Part shown: piece by piece, positions 63,388 through 64,000 of the stretch
Layout: the number at the start of each line of letters is the position of its first letter
Position numbering within the stretch: the stretch's first letter is position 1
DNA from: Glandiceps talaboti
Taxonomy: Eukaryota > Hemichordata > Enteropneusta > Spengelidae
Assembly: GCF_964340395.1 (NCBI RefSeq)
Contig: NC_135559.1
Location: 21,539,621 to 21,603,620, forward strand
Direction: 5' to 3'
Length of the DNA stretch: 64,000 bases
Made by a program: the position numbers and the translations under genes
The notes under the pieces: model-generated
Database searches by the model: none
What the model saw: only the letters and a program-made list of their open reading frames with translations
Told to the model about the DNA's origin: nothing

Positions 63388-63402
63388 TGTGTGTGTGTGT
63401 GT
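63303..63402. repeat. (TA)n followed by (GT)n
   Basis: About 82 bp of TA repeats pass into about 16 bp of GT repeats. The tract lies between the SINE and the 63507 segment, within the part skipped in the 58.6-58.9 kb fused copy. Confidence 0.95.
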
Positions 63403-63506
63403 ACTTAAACGCCAAAAATGTATTTTCATCGTATGACTGTAGACACATTTTTATAACATCACTGCCGCTTTAATTTAGTTGCCTGTATCTCAAACGGTTT
63501 CTAAAT

Positions 63507-63571
63507 CATGCATAGTGTCTACTCCTATATTTTAATGAATATTCCGACAGCACAAACAATAGAGCAACTTT
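63507..63571 (+). repeat. Partner of 58824-58888
   Basis: Begins CATGCATAGTGTC and ends AGAGCAACTTTT. It matches the segment fused to the truncated SINE in front of the second satellite block. The surrounding sequence here is unique. Confidence 0.88.
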
Positions 63572-64000
63572 TCTTTGAATCCTAGTCATCTACTAAAAAT
63601 CTACTAAAAATTAATATATCAAACACAGCAAAGACATATAACAATAGTTAAGCTGTTGCCAAGCCTGAAACAAATGAAGGAATAGTATTAAGATTTTTGT
63701 CCAGCCATACAATATTCTGTTTCTGGAATTTGCAATTCCATAAAACAAAAAAACAAACGAATTTAAGTCTAAAAATAAATGTCCATTTAACAAATGTGTT
63801 TGCCTAACACCTGCCTCTATTTTGTCTTTATCACCTATACAGTGCCAGACAATTAAAGTCAACCATACCCCTCCAAGCAGTTACGATACTTCAAAAGGTA
63901 ACTTGAGAACATTGTCAGATATTATTTTCTTTGGAGTAAGGTCAAAACCGAGTATTTCATAAAAACCGGAAGTCAGTGATGTACTGATGATGTTGTTATT
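63572..64000. other. Non-coding end of window
   Basis: No gene, RNA or repeat recognised on either strand. Confidence 0.4.

Overview
The window is animal nuclear DNA. It is AT-rich, has spliced genes with GT-AG introns and an AATAAA poly(A) signal, carries many microsatellites, and holds a tRNA-derived SINE of a type common in marine invertebrates. I cannot name the species. A marine lophotrochozoan or invertebrate deuterostome fits best. There are no bacterial genes, operons, CRISPR arrays or rRNA genes, and only three protein-coding genes are well supported.

Region 1 (1-4017) is non-coding apart from a good TATA/Inr core promoter at 850-885, followed by a possible untranslated first exon. 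Region 2 (4024-18009) is a complete 13,986-bp DNA transposon. It has a perfect 6-bp target-site duplication (TAAAGT), termini TATGGAAAGCC...GGCTTTCCATA, and terminal inverted repeats of about 1.2-1.4 kb built from a 21-bp unit. Two convergent genes start just inside the two repeats. On the + strand a six-exon gene encodes a 658-residue protein with a SAM domain, a UBZ4-spaced zinc finger and a HECT ubiquitin-ligase domain with an intact catalytic cysteine. On the - strand an intronless gene encodes a 460-residue transposase with a SAM domain, a helix-turn-helix and a DDE integrase core. Both proteins open with a SAM-like domain, so the ligase and transposase may interact directly. A smaller repeat family has been inserted several times in the introns and between the genes.

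Region 3 (18016-37891) is mostly non-coding. It contains a two-exon gene (29170-35743) for a 90-residue secreted precursor with a GLMF-Gly-Lys-Arg site, which is the layout of an amidated neuropeptide prohormone. If the promoter at 850 belongs to it, the transposon sits inside its first intron.

Region 4 (37892-60622) is a satellite of about 22 kb with a 39-bp unit (about 500 copies in the main block) and clear higher-order duplications. Unit length and almost all indels are multiples of three, which produces a 6000-codon open frame that I judge not to be a gene. The right end is duplicated and joined through a chimeric junction made of a truncated SINE and a fragment whose other copies lie at 62.8-63.6 kb. 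Region 5 (60623-64000) is unique non-coding DNA with the full SINE, a 34-bp tandem repeat and a (TA)n/(GT)n tract.
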